This document shows positions 18,056-26,853 of a stretch of DNA of 64,000 nucleotides, piece after piece. Source of the stretch: Candidatus Paceibacterota bacterium (GTDB lineage Bacteria; Verrucomicrobiota; Verrucomicrobiia; Limisphaerales; UBA8199); contig DAOTCE010000003.1 of NCBI GenBank assembly GCA_035452965.1, positions 268,149 to 332,148 of the forward strand, written 5' to 3'. The stretch's first letter is position 1; the number at the start of each line of letters is the position of its first letter. The notes under the pieces are model-generated. The model was given only the letters and a program-made list of their open reading frames with translations. It had not been told where the DNA came from and ran no database searches. Made by a program: the position numbers and the translations under genes.

Positions 18056-19882
18056 CTATTTCGGAGGGAAGGTCGCGCGGTAGTTGAACCGGTCGTTGGG
18101 CGCGGCGTCGCCGTTGAGCGTGAAATCGCTCGCCTCGCCGGTTTGTTGGGCATTGTCTGCCCACTTGAAATCCAACGTGTCGAGCCTAGTGCTCACGCCG
18201 AGCGCGGCGCGCGGAATGGCCAATTCGAGTTCGCTGCCGGCCAAGCGGCAGGGAACTTCCACCGGGTTCCCCCAGCGATAGCCGCCGGCATTGCGTTCGA
18301 GCGTGGTGGTTTGCGCGCGAACGCTGGTTCGGTTCACGATGAAGTCATAACCGAGCCAGCCAGTGCGGGAATTGAGGTCTGCGTTCAGGAACAGGAGCAT
18401 CCAGTTTGTGCCGCTGGAAGGCGATAGCGGTTCCCGGGTGCGCGCGTAGAAACAGACGTTGGTGGAATCCAGGCTGGTTTTCGCGGCGATGATGTCGTTG
18501 CGGCCGGTGCGGTTTGTGTAGCGCTGGCCCGGGGCCCAGCCGGCGTGGTCGCGTTGGACCGGGTCGCCGATGGTATCGCGGAATTCGGGTTCGACCGCCG
18601 CCCAATCCTCGAAGCGCCCGTCAATGGTGATGGGCTGCGGCTTGACCGTCGGCAGCGGGCGGACGCCTTTGTAGCGGCGAATATTGGCGACCATTTGGTA
18701 GAAGTAGGCATCGTCATGTCCGCCCTGCATCGGCTCGATGTCGCGGCTGAATTCCCGGTCGAATTGATCCACGAAGGTTACCGGTCCGCTGGCGTGGAAG
18801 GGCGCCCGGTGATCAAAGCGCATCGCGATCCATTCGTTCCAGCCGGTAACAAAGATGAACTCGGGGTCAATATCGAGCGCGCGGCGCCACTGTTCGGCGA
18901 AGTTGCGGCCGGAGAAGTCCCAGCCGTTCGGCGCGGGCTCGCGGCCATCGTGAAAACTGCGGCCGTGGGAGCGGGGATTGCTGAGGACGCTCAACTTGCC
19001 ATCCACGGCGTTTTGGGCCACGCCGACCACCATTTGTTCCCGCGCCCCGGCGGCATTGGTGAAGATGTGCTGGGGGAAAACCTCCAGCCACCCCCATTGA
19101 TTCGGCCCGGTCGGTCCGACGAAGTAATCCGGCTGCGGTTTTCGGAAAGTGAAGCGGTTGCGAATATCCGGCGCGAGGTCGGTCAGCGCAGGATCGGCCA
19201 GGATCAGCGGCTTGCCATCCCAGCGGAACCAGAGTTCGGGATAGAGACCTTGGCTGTAAAGCTGCTCCCAAAGCTCGCGCGCGACCTTTTTCGGATCCCA
19301 AAAGGGGCACAGGAAGGCAATTTGCGGAGTCTGTCCGCCGGCCCGCCGGATCTGGTCAAACACCCGGCAGAGGGCCTTCCAGCTTTTCGGATAGGCAAGC
19401 TGGTTGGTGACATCGAAGATGATTACATCCACTCCGGCGTCCGCGAGCATCTGGGCGTGCTTGCGCAGCACGCCTTCGTCGTCCGAGAGGTAGTAGCCAA
19501 ATATGGACTGTCCCCAGTGATGGAACTCGTGGAGCGGTCCCCAGAGCGGGCTGGCGGCATTAGTGATGGCTTGCGGTTCCCGGGCGAGGATTTGGGAAAT
19601 GTCGAACGGGCCGCGTGGCGCTGCCGGGTAATGCCAGAGGAAATAGAAGACCCCCACTGTGCGATGCTTGCGGGGCAAGCCCGCTTCCGAGGATGAAGGA
19701 AGGCTGCGCCCCAGTGCGTCGGTGGCAACCCACGTGTCACTAAAAGTATCCCAACCTGCTTGCGGCGCCGCGGCCATTGCGCTCGCGCCGGGAAGTTGCT
19801 GGCTCAGCAGAGCGGTCGCCACGGAAATCAGCCAGACTCGGGTCAGGCGCGGGAGAAGGGATCGTATTCTGGATAGGAGCAT
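18056..19882 (-). CDS. Secreted glycoside hydrolase-like protein (GH71/99-like) with C-terminal carbohydrate-binding module
   Basis: A 608-residue exported protein. After a signal peptide (hydrophobic core to about residue 36) comes a TIM-barrel-like part with VGVFYFLWHYP, GYYLSDDEGVLRKHAQML, GVDVIIFDVTN and FVTGWNEWIAMRF. The last motif (WNEW) and overall order resemble GH71/GH99 endo-mannosidase-like proteins. From about residue 430 (ITIDGRFEDWAAVEPEF) a DOMON/CBM9-like module follows, seen in many secreted sugar enzymes. It is likely periplasmic or surface-located. Family number is an inference from motif memory; the substrate is unknown. Confidence 0.72.
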   Translation of the reverse strand: MLLSRIRSLLPRLTRVWLISVATALLSQQLPGASAMAAAPQAGWDTFSDTWVATDALGRSLPSSSEAGLPRKHRTVGVFYFLWHYPAAPRGPFDISQILAREPQAITNAASPLWGPLHEFHHWGQSIFGYYLSDDEGVLRKHAQMLADAGVDVIIFDVTNQLAYPKSWKALCRVFDQIRRAGGQTPQIAFLCPFWDPKKVARELWEQLYSQGLYPELWFRWDGKPLILADPALTDLAPDIRNRFTFRKPQPDYFVGPTGPNQWGWLEVFPQHIFTNAAGAREQMVVGVAQNAVDGKLSVLSNPRSHGRSFHDGREPAPNGWDFSGRNFAEQWRRALDIDPEFIFVTGWNEWIAMRFDHRAPFHASGPVTFVDQFDREFSRDIEPMQGGHDDAYFYQMVANIRRYKGVRPLPTVKPQPITIDGRFEDWAAVEPEFRDTIGDPVQRDHAGWAPGQRYTNRTGRNDIIAAKTSLDSTNVCFYARTREPLSPSSGTNWMLLFLNADLNSRTGWLGYDFIVNRTSVRAQTTTLERNAGGYRWGNPVEVPCRLAGSELELAIPRAALGVSTRLDTLDFKWADNAQQTGEASDFTLNGDAAPNDRFNYRATFPPK

Positions 19883-20099
19883 TTTACGGCTTAAGGTAGT
19901 TCACGGCTGGAGAATCATTCGCACCAATCGTCAATCTGGCAAGGCGGCAGGTTTAGAATTTCAAGGCTGGAAGCCGGCGAGCGGAACCAGTAGGCTGGGG
20001 CCGCGTTCCTGGTCGGGCAATTGGGCGCACGTGGCGCCGTCACGCGCGGTTTTTGCCCGGAAGGTTCGCCCAACAGCAGTTGCGGCAATGGAACATTGA

Positions 20100-21572
20100 A
20101 TGGCCTTACTAGCCGTCAGCATGTGGGACCTGGCCCATCACGTCTGGGAAATCACCCTGATTGGGCTGGATGTTCTGCTTGCGCTGGCGGCCTCCGGCCA
20201 CGCGGTGCTCTACAAGCGGGATTCGCGTTCGGCCATCGCGTGGGTCGGGTTCGTTTGGCTGGTGCCCCTGGCTGGCGCTCTGCTCTACTTCATCCTGGGC
20301 ATCAACCGCATCCGCCGCCAGGCCGTCCTGCTGCGGCGCGACCTTGAGCATTACCACGCCCATGCGACCCAGCCCGAGTGCCCACCGGAAGAGCTGCACC
20401 GGCATCTGCCCGGCCACACCGGCCACCTCAACATGCTGGTGCGCGTGGTCCACGGCGTGGTCGGGCGGCCGCTGCTGCCGGGCAACCGCATCGAGCCGCT
20501 CGTCAACGGCGACGAGGCCTTTCCGGCAATGCTCGAGGCCATCCAGCAGGCCCGCCACACCCTTTCCTTCTGCACCTACATTTTCGACCGTGACGAGGCT
20601 GGGGTGGCTTTCGCGCGCGCCCTCGGCGAAGCCTCCCGCCGCGGCGTCAAGGTGCGCGTGCTGATTGATGCGGCCGGCACTCGCTATTCCTGGCCCAGCA
20701 TACTTCGCGTTCTGCGCCGGGAAGGCGTCCGCTACGCCCGCTTCCTCCCATCTTTCGGCGGGGGCCACCTTATGTCCGTGAACCTGCGCACCCACCGGAA
20801 GATCATGGTGGCGGATGGGCGCGTCGGCTTCACCGGCGGCATGAATGTCCGCGCGGGTCATTGCCTGCAACGCCAGCCGCGCAGCCCTGTGCAAGACATC
20901 CACTTTCGCGTGCGCGGACCGGTGGTTACCCAGATGCAGGAGATTTTCGCCGACGACTGGCTCTTCACCACTGGCGAGAGTCTCCGCGGCGAAGCCTGGT
21001 TTCCGCCGCCTGAACCCGCCGGCCCGGTGCTCGCGCGCGGCGTGCCGGACGGTCCCGACGAGGATTTCGAGAAGCTGCGCTGGGTGCTCCTGGGGGCGCT
21101 GGCGATTGCCCGCTACTCCGTCCGCATCGTCACTCCCTACTTCCTGCCCGACCCCGCCCTCGTCTCCGCGCTCAACCTCGCTGCCATGCGCGGCGTGCAG
21201 GTGGACATCCTCCTGCCCGAGAAGAACAACCTGCCCTTTGTCGCCTGGGCGTCGCGGGCGATGTGGTGGCAAGTGCTGGAGCACGGTTGCCGCATTTGGC
21301 TCACGCCCCCGCCCTTCGACCACTCCAAGCTTATGCTCGTGGACGGCTGCTGGGCCCTGCTTGGCTCGGCTAACTGGGACCCGCGCAGCCTCCGCCTCAA
21401 CTTCGAGTACAATCTGGAGTGCTACGATGTCGAACTGGCCCGCCGCCTTGAGGGTCTCGTCGTTCAAAAGCTCAGGACTGCGCGCCAAGTGACACTCCGC
21501 CAGATAGACGCCCGCCCGCTGCCCGTGCGCTTCACCGACGGTCTTGCCCGTCTGCTGACGCCGTATCTGTAG
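20100..21572 (+). CDS. cls: Cardiolipin synthase (phospholipase D type)
   Basis: Membrane enzyme that makes cardiolipin from phosphatidylglycerol. Two N-terminal hydrophobic helices (about residues 13-32 and 44-64, the second including WLVPLAGALLYFILG) anchor it. Two HKD motifs follow: HRKIMVADGRVGFTGGMN at His232 and HSKLMLVDG...GSANWDPRS at His408. At 490 residues it has the usual length for ClsA-type enzymes. The ATG at 20100 directly precedes the first membrane helix. A long open frame on the opposite strand is an antisense shadow. It stands alone, divergent from the GH-like gene. Confidence 0.92.
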   Translation: MALLAVSMWDLAHHVWEITLIGLDVLLALAASGHAVLYKRDSRSAIAWVGFVWLVPLAGALLYFILGINRIRRQAVLLRRDLEHYHAHATQPECPPEELHRHLPGHTGHLNMLVRVVHGVVGRPLLPGNRIEPLVNGDEAFPAMLEAIQQARHTLSFCTYIFDRDEAGVAFARALGEASRRGVKVRVLIDAAGTRYSWPSILRVLRREGVRYARFLPSFGGGHLMSVNLRTHRKIMVADGRVGFTGGMNVRAGHCLQRQPRSPVQDIHFRVRGPVVTQMQEIFADDWLFTTGESLRGEAWFPPPEPAGPVLARGVPDGPDEDFEKLRWVLLGALAIARYSVRIVTPYFLPDPALVSALNLAAMRGVQVDILLPEKNNLPFVAWASRAMWWQVLEHGCRIWLTPPPFDHSKLMLVDGCWALLGSANWDPRSLRLNFEYNLECYDVELARRLEGLVVQKLRTARQVTLRQIDARPLPVRFTDGLARLLTPYL

Positions 21573-21849
21573 CGAGCGGAGGCAGCCAATTGTTGGCGAA
21601 TTCGTTCATCGGCGTGCCACCCACCGGGATTAGGGGGATAGGATCGTTGATGGCGGGGGACCCCACTTTAAGCCGGAGTCGGGATTGAGCTGGGAAAGCC
21701 TGGCGGACATCCTGACTCCTGGTGGGGATCAGAGTGTTGAGCCCGCGCCGCAAGGTATAGCTGCTGCGCCTGGGCAAATCGGAAGAGGGCGTTCCGAACC
21801 CGCAAATGGCTTGTTGCTGTGTTAGCTGGCGTGTGTTAGGTCATGGCCG

Positions 21850-22782
21850 ATGACACCGACACGGCAAGGGTCTTTGCATTTGTTCCGCTTCGCTGGGGTT
21901 GACCTGTTTCTGCACTGGTCGTGGTTCCTGGTCGCCGTGTATGGCATCCAAAGCCGGTCCGGAAGATATAACTCACTCATCTGGCCTGTGTTGGAGTACT
22001 TGGCGCTGTTCGCCATCGTGCTGCTCCATGAGTTCGGACATGCGCTGGCCTGCCGGCAGGTGGGTGGGCAGGCCAACCAGATTGTGCTCTGGCCGTTGGG
22101 CGGAGTGGCTTATGTGGCCCCGCCGCCCCGCCCTGGCGCGACGCTCTGGAGCATCGCCGCCGGGCCGTTGGTGAATGTGGTGCTGGCCCCGGTTTTAGGA
22201 GCTGCGTGGTTGCTGAGCCATGCCGCGGGCTGGGGAGCCACGATGCCCAATGCCTACTCTTTCATCCAGACGATCTTCATCATAAACAGCGTGCTGCTTG
22301 TCTTTAACCTGCTGCCGGTCTATCCGCTGGATGGCGGCCAGATTCTGCAATCCCTGCTCTGGTTTGTATTCGGGCGCGCCCGCAGCCTGATGATCACGAC
22401 TGTGGTTGGCTTTGTGGGAGTCGCGGGAATGATAGGGCTGGCGATCCTGGCGCGGAATCTGTGGTTTGGCCTCCTGTGCGTGTTCATCCTGCTCAATTGC
22501 TGGCAGGGACTCATGCAGGCGCGCGCGCTGGCCAAGGTGGCGAAGCTGCCGCGCCGCGCCGGGTTTGCCTGCCCGTCCTGCAAGCAGGCACCCATCGTCG
22601 GGCCGCTTTGGCGCTGCGACAAATGCCTGCAGCCGTTCGACACGTTCGAGACCCGCGCCGCGTGTCCTCATTGCGGCGCCCAGCATGCCGTGACGCGCTG
22701 CCCGGAGTGTGGCGTCGTGGGTGCTTTCGGCGAGTGGGTGGCGGCTTCGCCAGCGCCCATTCCGCCCAGGCTGTGGGCTTGA
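21850..22782 (+). CDS. Site-2 protease family protein (M50) with C-terminal zinc ribbons
   Basis: Intramembrane metalloprotease homologue of the SpoIVFB/short S2P type. The zinc motif HEFGH is at residues 60-64 in a membrane helix, and the third ligand lies in NLLPVYPLDGGQ with Asp161. About five or six hydrophobic helices span residues 18-220. Beyond them is a soluble tail with two CxxC pairs each in two zinc ribbons (CPSC...CDKC and CPHC...CPEC, about residues 243-295). The usual partner domain in this family is CBS or PDZ; zinc ribbons here are unusual. Substrate unknown. Confidence 0.85.
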   Translation: MTPTRQGSLHLFRFAGVDLFLHWSWFLVAVYGIQSRSGRYNSLIWPVLEYLALFAIVLLHEFGHALACRQVGGQANQIVLWPLGGVAYVAPPPRPGATLWSIAAGPLVNVVLAPVLGAAWLLSHAAGWGATMPNAYSFIQTIFIINSVLLVFNLLPVYPLDGGQILQSLLWFVFGRARSLMITTVVGFVGVAGMIGLAILARNLWFGLLCVFILLNCWQGLMQARALAKVAKLPRRAGFACPSCKQAPIVGPLWRCDKCLQPFDTFETRAACPHCGAQHAVTRCPECGVVGAFGEWVAASPAPIPPRLWA

Positions 22783-22792
22783 GGCCCGGCCG

Positions 22793-24829
22793 CTACTGGG
22801 ATGCCTTGAGCAACTCGCCCGCTTTCTTCCTGGTCGCGTCGCTGGTCGAGGTCTGTGCCACCAACTGGAGCGCCTTCTGGCGCTGCTCTTGGGAAACTCC
22901 CGGCATCGCTCCATCGGCAAGCTTGACCACCGCCGAGCAGGCGTCCTCGGCGATGGCGGGTTCGGCCGCAAAGCCCACGAGCAGCTCCAGCGCGGCAGGG
23001 GTTGGGATGCCGCCGATGGCCGCGATGGCGAGGCGCTTCTCGTCAGGTCGTTTGATGAGAGGCAGTAGCTCGGTGACCTTGCTGATCTTGTCGTCGGCCG
23101 GGAGTTGTTTGTTCCCCTGGATGTATTGCAGGTAGCCCCGCGAGGCCAGCACCTGGTGTTTCGTCTTGCCGGCGGACCTGGCCAGCGTCAAGAGCGGTTG
23201 CGCCACGCCGCTGTCCTCCGGCCAATTGTTGGGCCACGTGGACAAGGTGCGCACCGCTTCGTCCTGCACGGTTTCGTCCTGGTCTTCGACCGCAGCCTGG
23301 ACGGCGCCCAGAGCGTCTGGCCCGCCGGCGGAGGCCAGCAGGCGCAGCGCAGTGCAGCGCAGGGCGCTATCCCCGCTCTGCGCGAGGGGGAGGAGCGGCG
23401 GCGCGGCGCGTGTGCCCGTGCGGCTGCAGATGGCCAGGAGCGCCATCTCAATGTCGGCGCGGTCCTTGGGGCTTTGGGTTGATTGCAGCAGCCGCACCAG
23501 GCCGGCGACTTGTTGCTCGTCGCCGAGCGTGCCAATGGCTTGCACGGCGGCGGCACGAACTCCCGCGTCACGATCTTCGGCGCTCGGCACGATGAGGGGC
23601 AACGCGCGGTCAAAGTGCCGTTGCCCGGCAAGTTCGATGAGGACCTGGCGTGCCTTGCCCGAAGCGGCGGGCAGGCGGGCCAGCACGCCGGCATCCACTT
23701 CGTTGCCGGGGAGCCGCGCGAGCGCCCCGAGGGCGGCCTTCGCGAGGTCGGCATCGGGATCGGCGGCGACTTCCAGCAGCACCGGCAAACTCGACGGGTT
23801 GCCGAGACGGTCCAGGATGCCGACGGCGGTGAGCCGCAGTTCTCGCGCGCCATTGGCGGCGGCTGCCAGGACGGCGGGCATTACGGCCGCATCACTGCGG
23901 TCGCCCAGCGCCAGCAGCAGGTAAGCCTGCCGCTCGGGGCGGGCGCGCTGCACTTCGGCGGCCAGCGCCTCGGTCACCTCGCGGCCGGGCAACTCGCGGG
24001 CCGTGCGCAGGCCGATGCCGAACAGGTCTTTGTCCAGCGAGCGGAGTTGCTCCAGCAACAACGGCAGGCCGGCAGATTGCCGCGCGAGGATCCCCCCGCG
24101 AATGGCCTCAAGCTGGTTCTGTCGGGGCACGTTGGCTGCACGGACGGCATCGTAGAGCTTCACCGCCTCGGCGGGCTTTGCCTGAGCGATGAACCACTCC
24201 GCGCAGAGAATGCAGCCCTCGGCCACGGCCGGGCGAACCGCAGCCGGCGCGACCGCCAGCGACTGGCTGAGCGTCTTGGCGGCTTTGGCCCCGCCGATGC
24301 GACCCAGCGCTGCCGCCGCGGCCGAAGCGACTTCCGGGTCGGTATGCTTCAGTTTGTTCACCAGGCCGTTGACCGCTTTTGAGTCCCGGCGAACGGCGAT
24401 GGAGTTGATGACTCCCACGAGCAATTTGCCTTGGACCTTATTCAGTGCGCGTCGCAGCGCCGCGTCGGGCGCCGAACCGGGAATGGCTTCCAAAGCGATA
24501 CGCGACCACGATGCCAGTTGCTTGTCCGACAACAAAGGTGCCAGGGCCGGGACGGCGTCCCTGGTGCCGTAGATGGCCAACTGCTTGCAGGCCATCGCCT
24601 TCGCGGCAGGCGGGGCGTTTGACCGCAGCAGGTTGATCAGCGCGCGCTCGCTCACGGCCGGGGAGTTCGTGCGGTCGGCCGCGCCAGCAAACTCCGGAGC
24701 GGCGGCCAGCACCAACGACAGCACGGTGATACAGGAAACGAGCAGAACAGCATGGGACGCGGGCAACGGACCTCTTGTCATCGTGGTGTTCATGGGTTCA
24801 GAGCCAGAATTTTCTTTGTTCGTGTGCAT
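22793..24829 (-). CDS. Secreted HEAT-repeat protein
   Basis: A 678-residue alpha-solenoid. An N-terminal signal peptide (hydrophobic core LLVSCITVLSLVLAAAPEFAGA) indicates export. The rest is a continuous series of HEAT/PBS-lyase-like repeats, recognisable as DxxVRxxAxxALG-type helices (for example DPEVASAAAAALGRIG and DAGVRAAAVQAIGTLG). It has no enzymatic motif; scaffolding or protein binding is likely. An ATG at 24793 (MNTTMTRG) would also give a good signal peptide and may be the true start. It is probably cotranscribed with the Gfo/Idh/MocA gene just upstream on the minus strand, 37 bases away. Confidence 0.82.
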   Translation of the reverse strand: MHTNKENSGSEPMNTTMTRGPLPASHAVLLVSCITVLSLVLAAAPEFAGAADRTNSPAVSERALINLLRSNAPPAAKAMACKQLAIYGTRDAVPALAPLLSDKQLASWSRIALEAIPGSAPDAALRRALNKVQGKLLVGVINSIAVRRDSKAVNGLVNKLKHTDPEVASAAAAALGRIGGAKAAKTLSQSLAVAPAAVRPAVAEGCILCAEWFIAQAKPAEAVKLYDAVRAANVPRQNQLEAIRGGILARQSAGLPLLLEQLRSLDKDLFGIGLRTARELPGREVTEALAAEVQRARPERQAYLLLALGDRSDAAVMPAVLAAAANGARELRLTAVGILDRLGNPSSLPVLLEVAADPDADLAKAALGALARLPGNEVDAGVLARLPAASGKARQVLIELAGQRHFDRALPLIVPSAEDRDAGVRAAAVQAIGTLGDEQQVAGLVRLLQSTQSPKDRADIEMALLAICSRTGTRAAPPLLPLAQSGDSALRCTALRLLASAGGPDALGAVQAAVEDQDETVQDEAVRTLSTWPNNWPEDSGVAQPLLTLARSAGKTKHQVLASRGYLQYIQGNKQLPADDKISKVTELLPLIKRPDEKRLAIAAIGGIPTPAALELLVGFAAEPAIAEDACSAVVKLADGAMPGVSQEQRQKALQLVAQTSTSDATRKKAGELLKASQ

Positions 24830-24866
24830 CTCTGTTCAACTTGTGATTATTGCCGGTTGTTACGAC

Positions 24867-26201
24867 CTAGAGGCGCCAGGGTTCGCGATACGCTTCGGAT
24901 CGCAGGCGGTTGGCCTGCTCGTCGCCGATAAACTCGTTCTTCACAGGGTCGTAATTGACCTTGCGGCCCAGGAACAAGGCGATGTTGGCAGCGTGACACG
25001 CAATGTGCGACTGGCAGGCGGCGTCGGCGTTGGCGCGGGTCTGGCCTCGCGACCGGACGCAATCCAGGAAGTCGCGCACATGGAAGTTGGCAGGGTAACC
25101 GGACACCTTGGCCTTCTTGCCGATCAGCAGAGCGTCGTTGCTCGCGACCATTTCGCCGTCGTCGCCGGTCTCTACCCACCCGGTGTCGCCCTCAAAACGG
25201 ACGGGGCAGGAACCGAGCTTGAGCCAGCCCTCGTTGCGCATGACGAGCTTCACGCCGTTGGCGTAACGGGCGTGCAGCTCGGTCCCCTTCGGCTCGTATT
25301 CGACTGGGGCGGTGTGATCGGCGTCATTGGCCCATTGGCAGAGGTCCACGCAATGCGACCCCCATTCCAGGCAGCCGCCGCCGGTCATGCCGCCCCCTTT
25401 CTCGAAGTTAAAAGCGCCCAGCAGGCTCTTGTTGAAAGGCCGCCAGGCGGCGGGCCCGAGGTACAAGTCCCAGTCCACTGTCTCCCGGTCCGGCTCCGGC
25501 TCCGGTTCCAGCCATCCGCTGGTGGCGGTGCCCAGCCCCCCCGGATGGGCATAGAGGGTTTGCAGCCGGCCCAGCTTGCCGCGCCGGGCAAGGTCAATCG
25601 CAAAAACGAAATTGGGCAGGCTCCGTCGTTGAGTGCCCGCCTGGAAGACGCGCCCGGTCCGGCGGAACGTCTCGGCCAGCGCCAGGCTTTGCACGATATT
25701 CTTCGTGCAGGGCTTCTCGCAATAGACGTCCTTGCCGGCCTTGGCCGCCAGAATGGAGGCCGCGGCGTGCCAGTTCGGGCCAGTGGCGACGAGCACGGCG
25801 TCAATGTCGCTCCGGCCCAGAAACTCGCGCACGTCGCGGTACATCGCGCAATCGTGGTTGCCGTATTTCGTATCAGCCTTCTTCTTGATGGCCTCGCGGC
25901 GGTCGGCCTTCACGTCGCAGATGGCGACGAATCGCAGGTCCGGTTCCTCCAGGAAGCAGCCCAGGACGTAAGTGCCGCGGCTGCCGATGCCAATCGCCCC
26001 CAGGATGATGCGTTCGCTAGGGGCGACGCCGCCATCCCGGCCCAGCACGGCGCCGCACACCACTTGCGGCGCCGCCAGCAAGGCACCGGCCTGGACTGCG
26101 GCTCGCAGGAACCGCCGGCGATTGAGCAACCGCGGGGATTCAAGTTGATTGGAATTGGGTGTGGACATTGGGTTGGGAGCTGCAGCAGTCACAGATTTCA
26201 T
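24867..26201 (-). CDS. Tat-exported Gfo/Idh/MocA family oxidoreductase
   Basis: Second exported member of this family in the window, about 444 residues. A twin-arginine signal NRRRFLRAA lies near residue 28, followed by ILGAIGIGSRG (Rossmann) and the cofactor-domain motif VYCEKPCTKN with the conserved Lys. The C-terminal domain carries a WDLYLGPA...FNKSLLGAF segment typical of the Planctomycetes/Verrucomicrobia subgroup. The ATG at 26201 (MKSV) was preferred over 26243; MSTP at 26168 is also possible. It leads a two-gene unit with the HEAT protein. The exact sugar substrate is unknown. Confidence 0.86.
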   Translation of the reverse strand: MKSVTAAAPNPMSTPNSNQLESPRLLNRRRFLRAAVQAGALLAAPQVVCGAVLGRDGGVAPSERIILGAIGIGSRGTYVLGCFLEEPDLRFVAICDVKADRREAIKKKADTKYGNHDCAMYRDVREFLGRSDIDAVLVATGPNWHAAASILAAKAGKDVYCEKPCTKNIVQSLALAETFRRTGRVFQAGTQRRSLPNFVFAIDLARRGKLGRLQTLYAHPGGLGTATSGWLEPEPEPDRETVDWDLYLGPAAWRPFNKSLLGAFNFEKGGGMTGGGCLEWGSHCVDLCQWANDADHTAPVEYEPKGTELHARYANGVKLVMRNEGWLKLGSCPVRFEGDTGWVETGDDGEMVASNDALLIGKKAKVSGYPANFHVRDFLDCVRSRGQTRANADAACQSHIACHAANIALFLGRKVNYDPVKNEFIGDEQANRLRSEAYREPWRL

Positions 26202-26431
26202 CTTCGTTCTTTCGCGGATCAGGTCACTACGTCGGTATTTCATGCCAGAGTAGCAGTTGACGCCGGACGGCGCCAGCTTCGCTGCCGACGGAATGCTCCG
26301 ACTGACGTCAGCAGCTACACCCTGTCGGCGATTAGTGCGAATTATGAAATACCCGAACTAACAACCGTCGCAATGCCGCGATACTGACCGAAAAGACAGG
26401 CGTCTGTCCATGACACTTTTATCCGAATGTC

Positions 26432-26775
26432 TTGGTTCCTCGCGGATTTCCGGGAAGGGACAGCGGTAGTTCCAGCCCGAACCGTCAGGATGGCCGAGGT
26501 ACGGGAAACACATGGGTAACCTTGCTCCCCGGCCAGAACCGAATAGACCTTCCCAACTTCTAACCCGCGCACTGTCCATTTTTGGGACAGTGATGCGGCC
26601 TACCTGCCCTCTCCAGTACCCCCTGACCCAGCCACCTTTGGCTTGGGATTACGGTGACACTACGGCGGTACTACGGTGTGTATCCCATGGGGAGCGCTCC
26701 CCATGGGATACACACCGTAGCCCGACCGCACTGACAGGCGATCTCCCAGCCATCCGCAGGCCAACGCCAGCGGAC
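26432..26775 (+). repeat. Dispersed element, copy 2
   Basis: Begins with the terminal motif CGCGGATTTCCGGGAA (26441-26456), which is exactly the reverse complement of the 3' end of copy 4. It contains the GGCCAGAACCG block (26531), the small ACTGTCC hairpin (arms 26571-26577 and 26585-26591) and a large palindrome (26671-26720). Homology to copies 4 and 5 ends near 26775, where the 3' terminus is lost. The element fills most of the gap upstream of ligA; 26244-26431 holds nothing I can recognise. Confidence 0.82.
26671..26720. repeat. 50 bp perfect palindrome of copy 2
   Basis: Two 25-base arms (26671-26695 and 26696-26720) are perfect inverted complements with no spacer. The core is CCCATGGGGAGCGCTCCCC, with outer bases CTACGG and CCGTAG. 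As RNA or single-stranded DNA it would form one very stable stem. The equivalent positions of copies 4 and 5 carry different bases that still pair. Confidence 0.9.
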
Positions 26776-26853
26776 TGCGAAGGGTCGGTCCGTTAGGCAC
26801 GCCGCCCTCTTTTCTGCGTGCATTTTCCACTACGTGGGTTACTAGTCGTTGGG

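Noticed and set aside
20109..21488. Long minus-strand open frame over cardiolipin synthase
   Set aside because: Antisense shadow; the plus-strand frame has both HKD motifs and the membrane helices.
26671..26720. CRISPR repeat or rho-independent terminator
   Set aside because: The palindromes are single copies at scattered sites with no spacer array and no T run, and belong to a larger element with its own ends.
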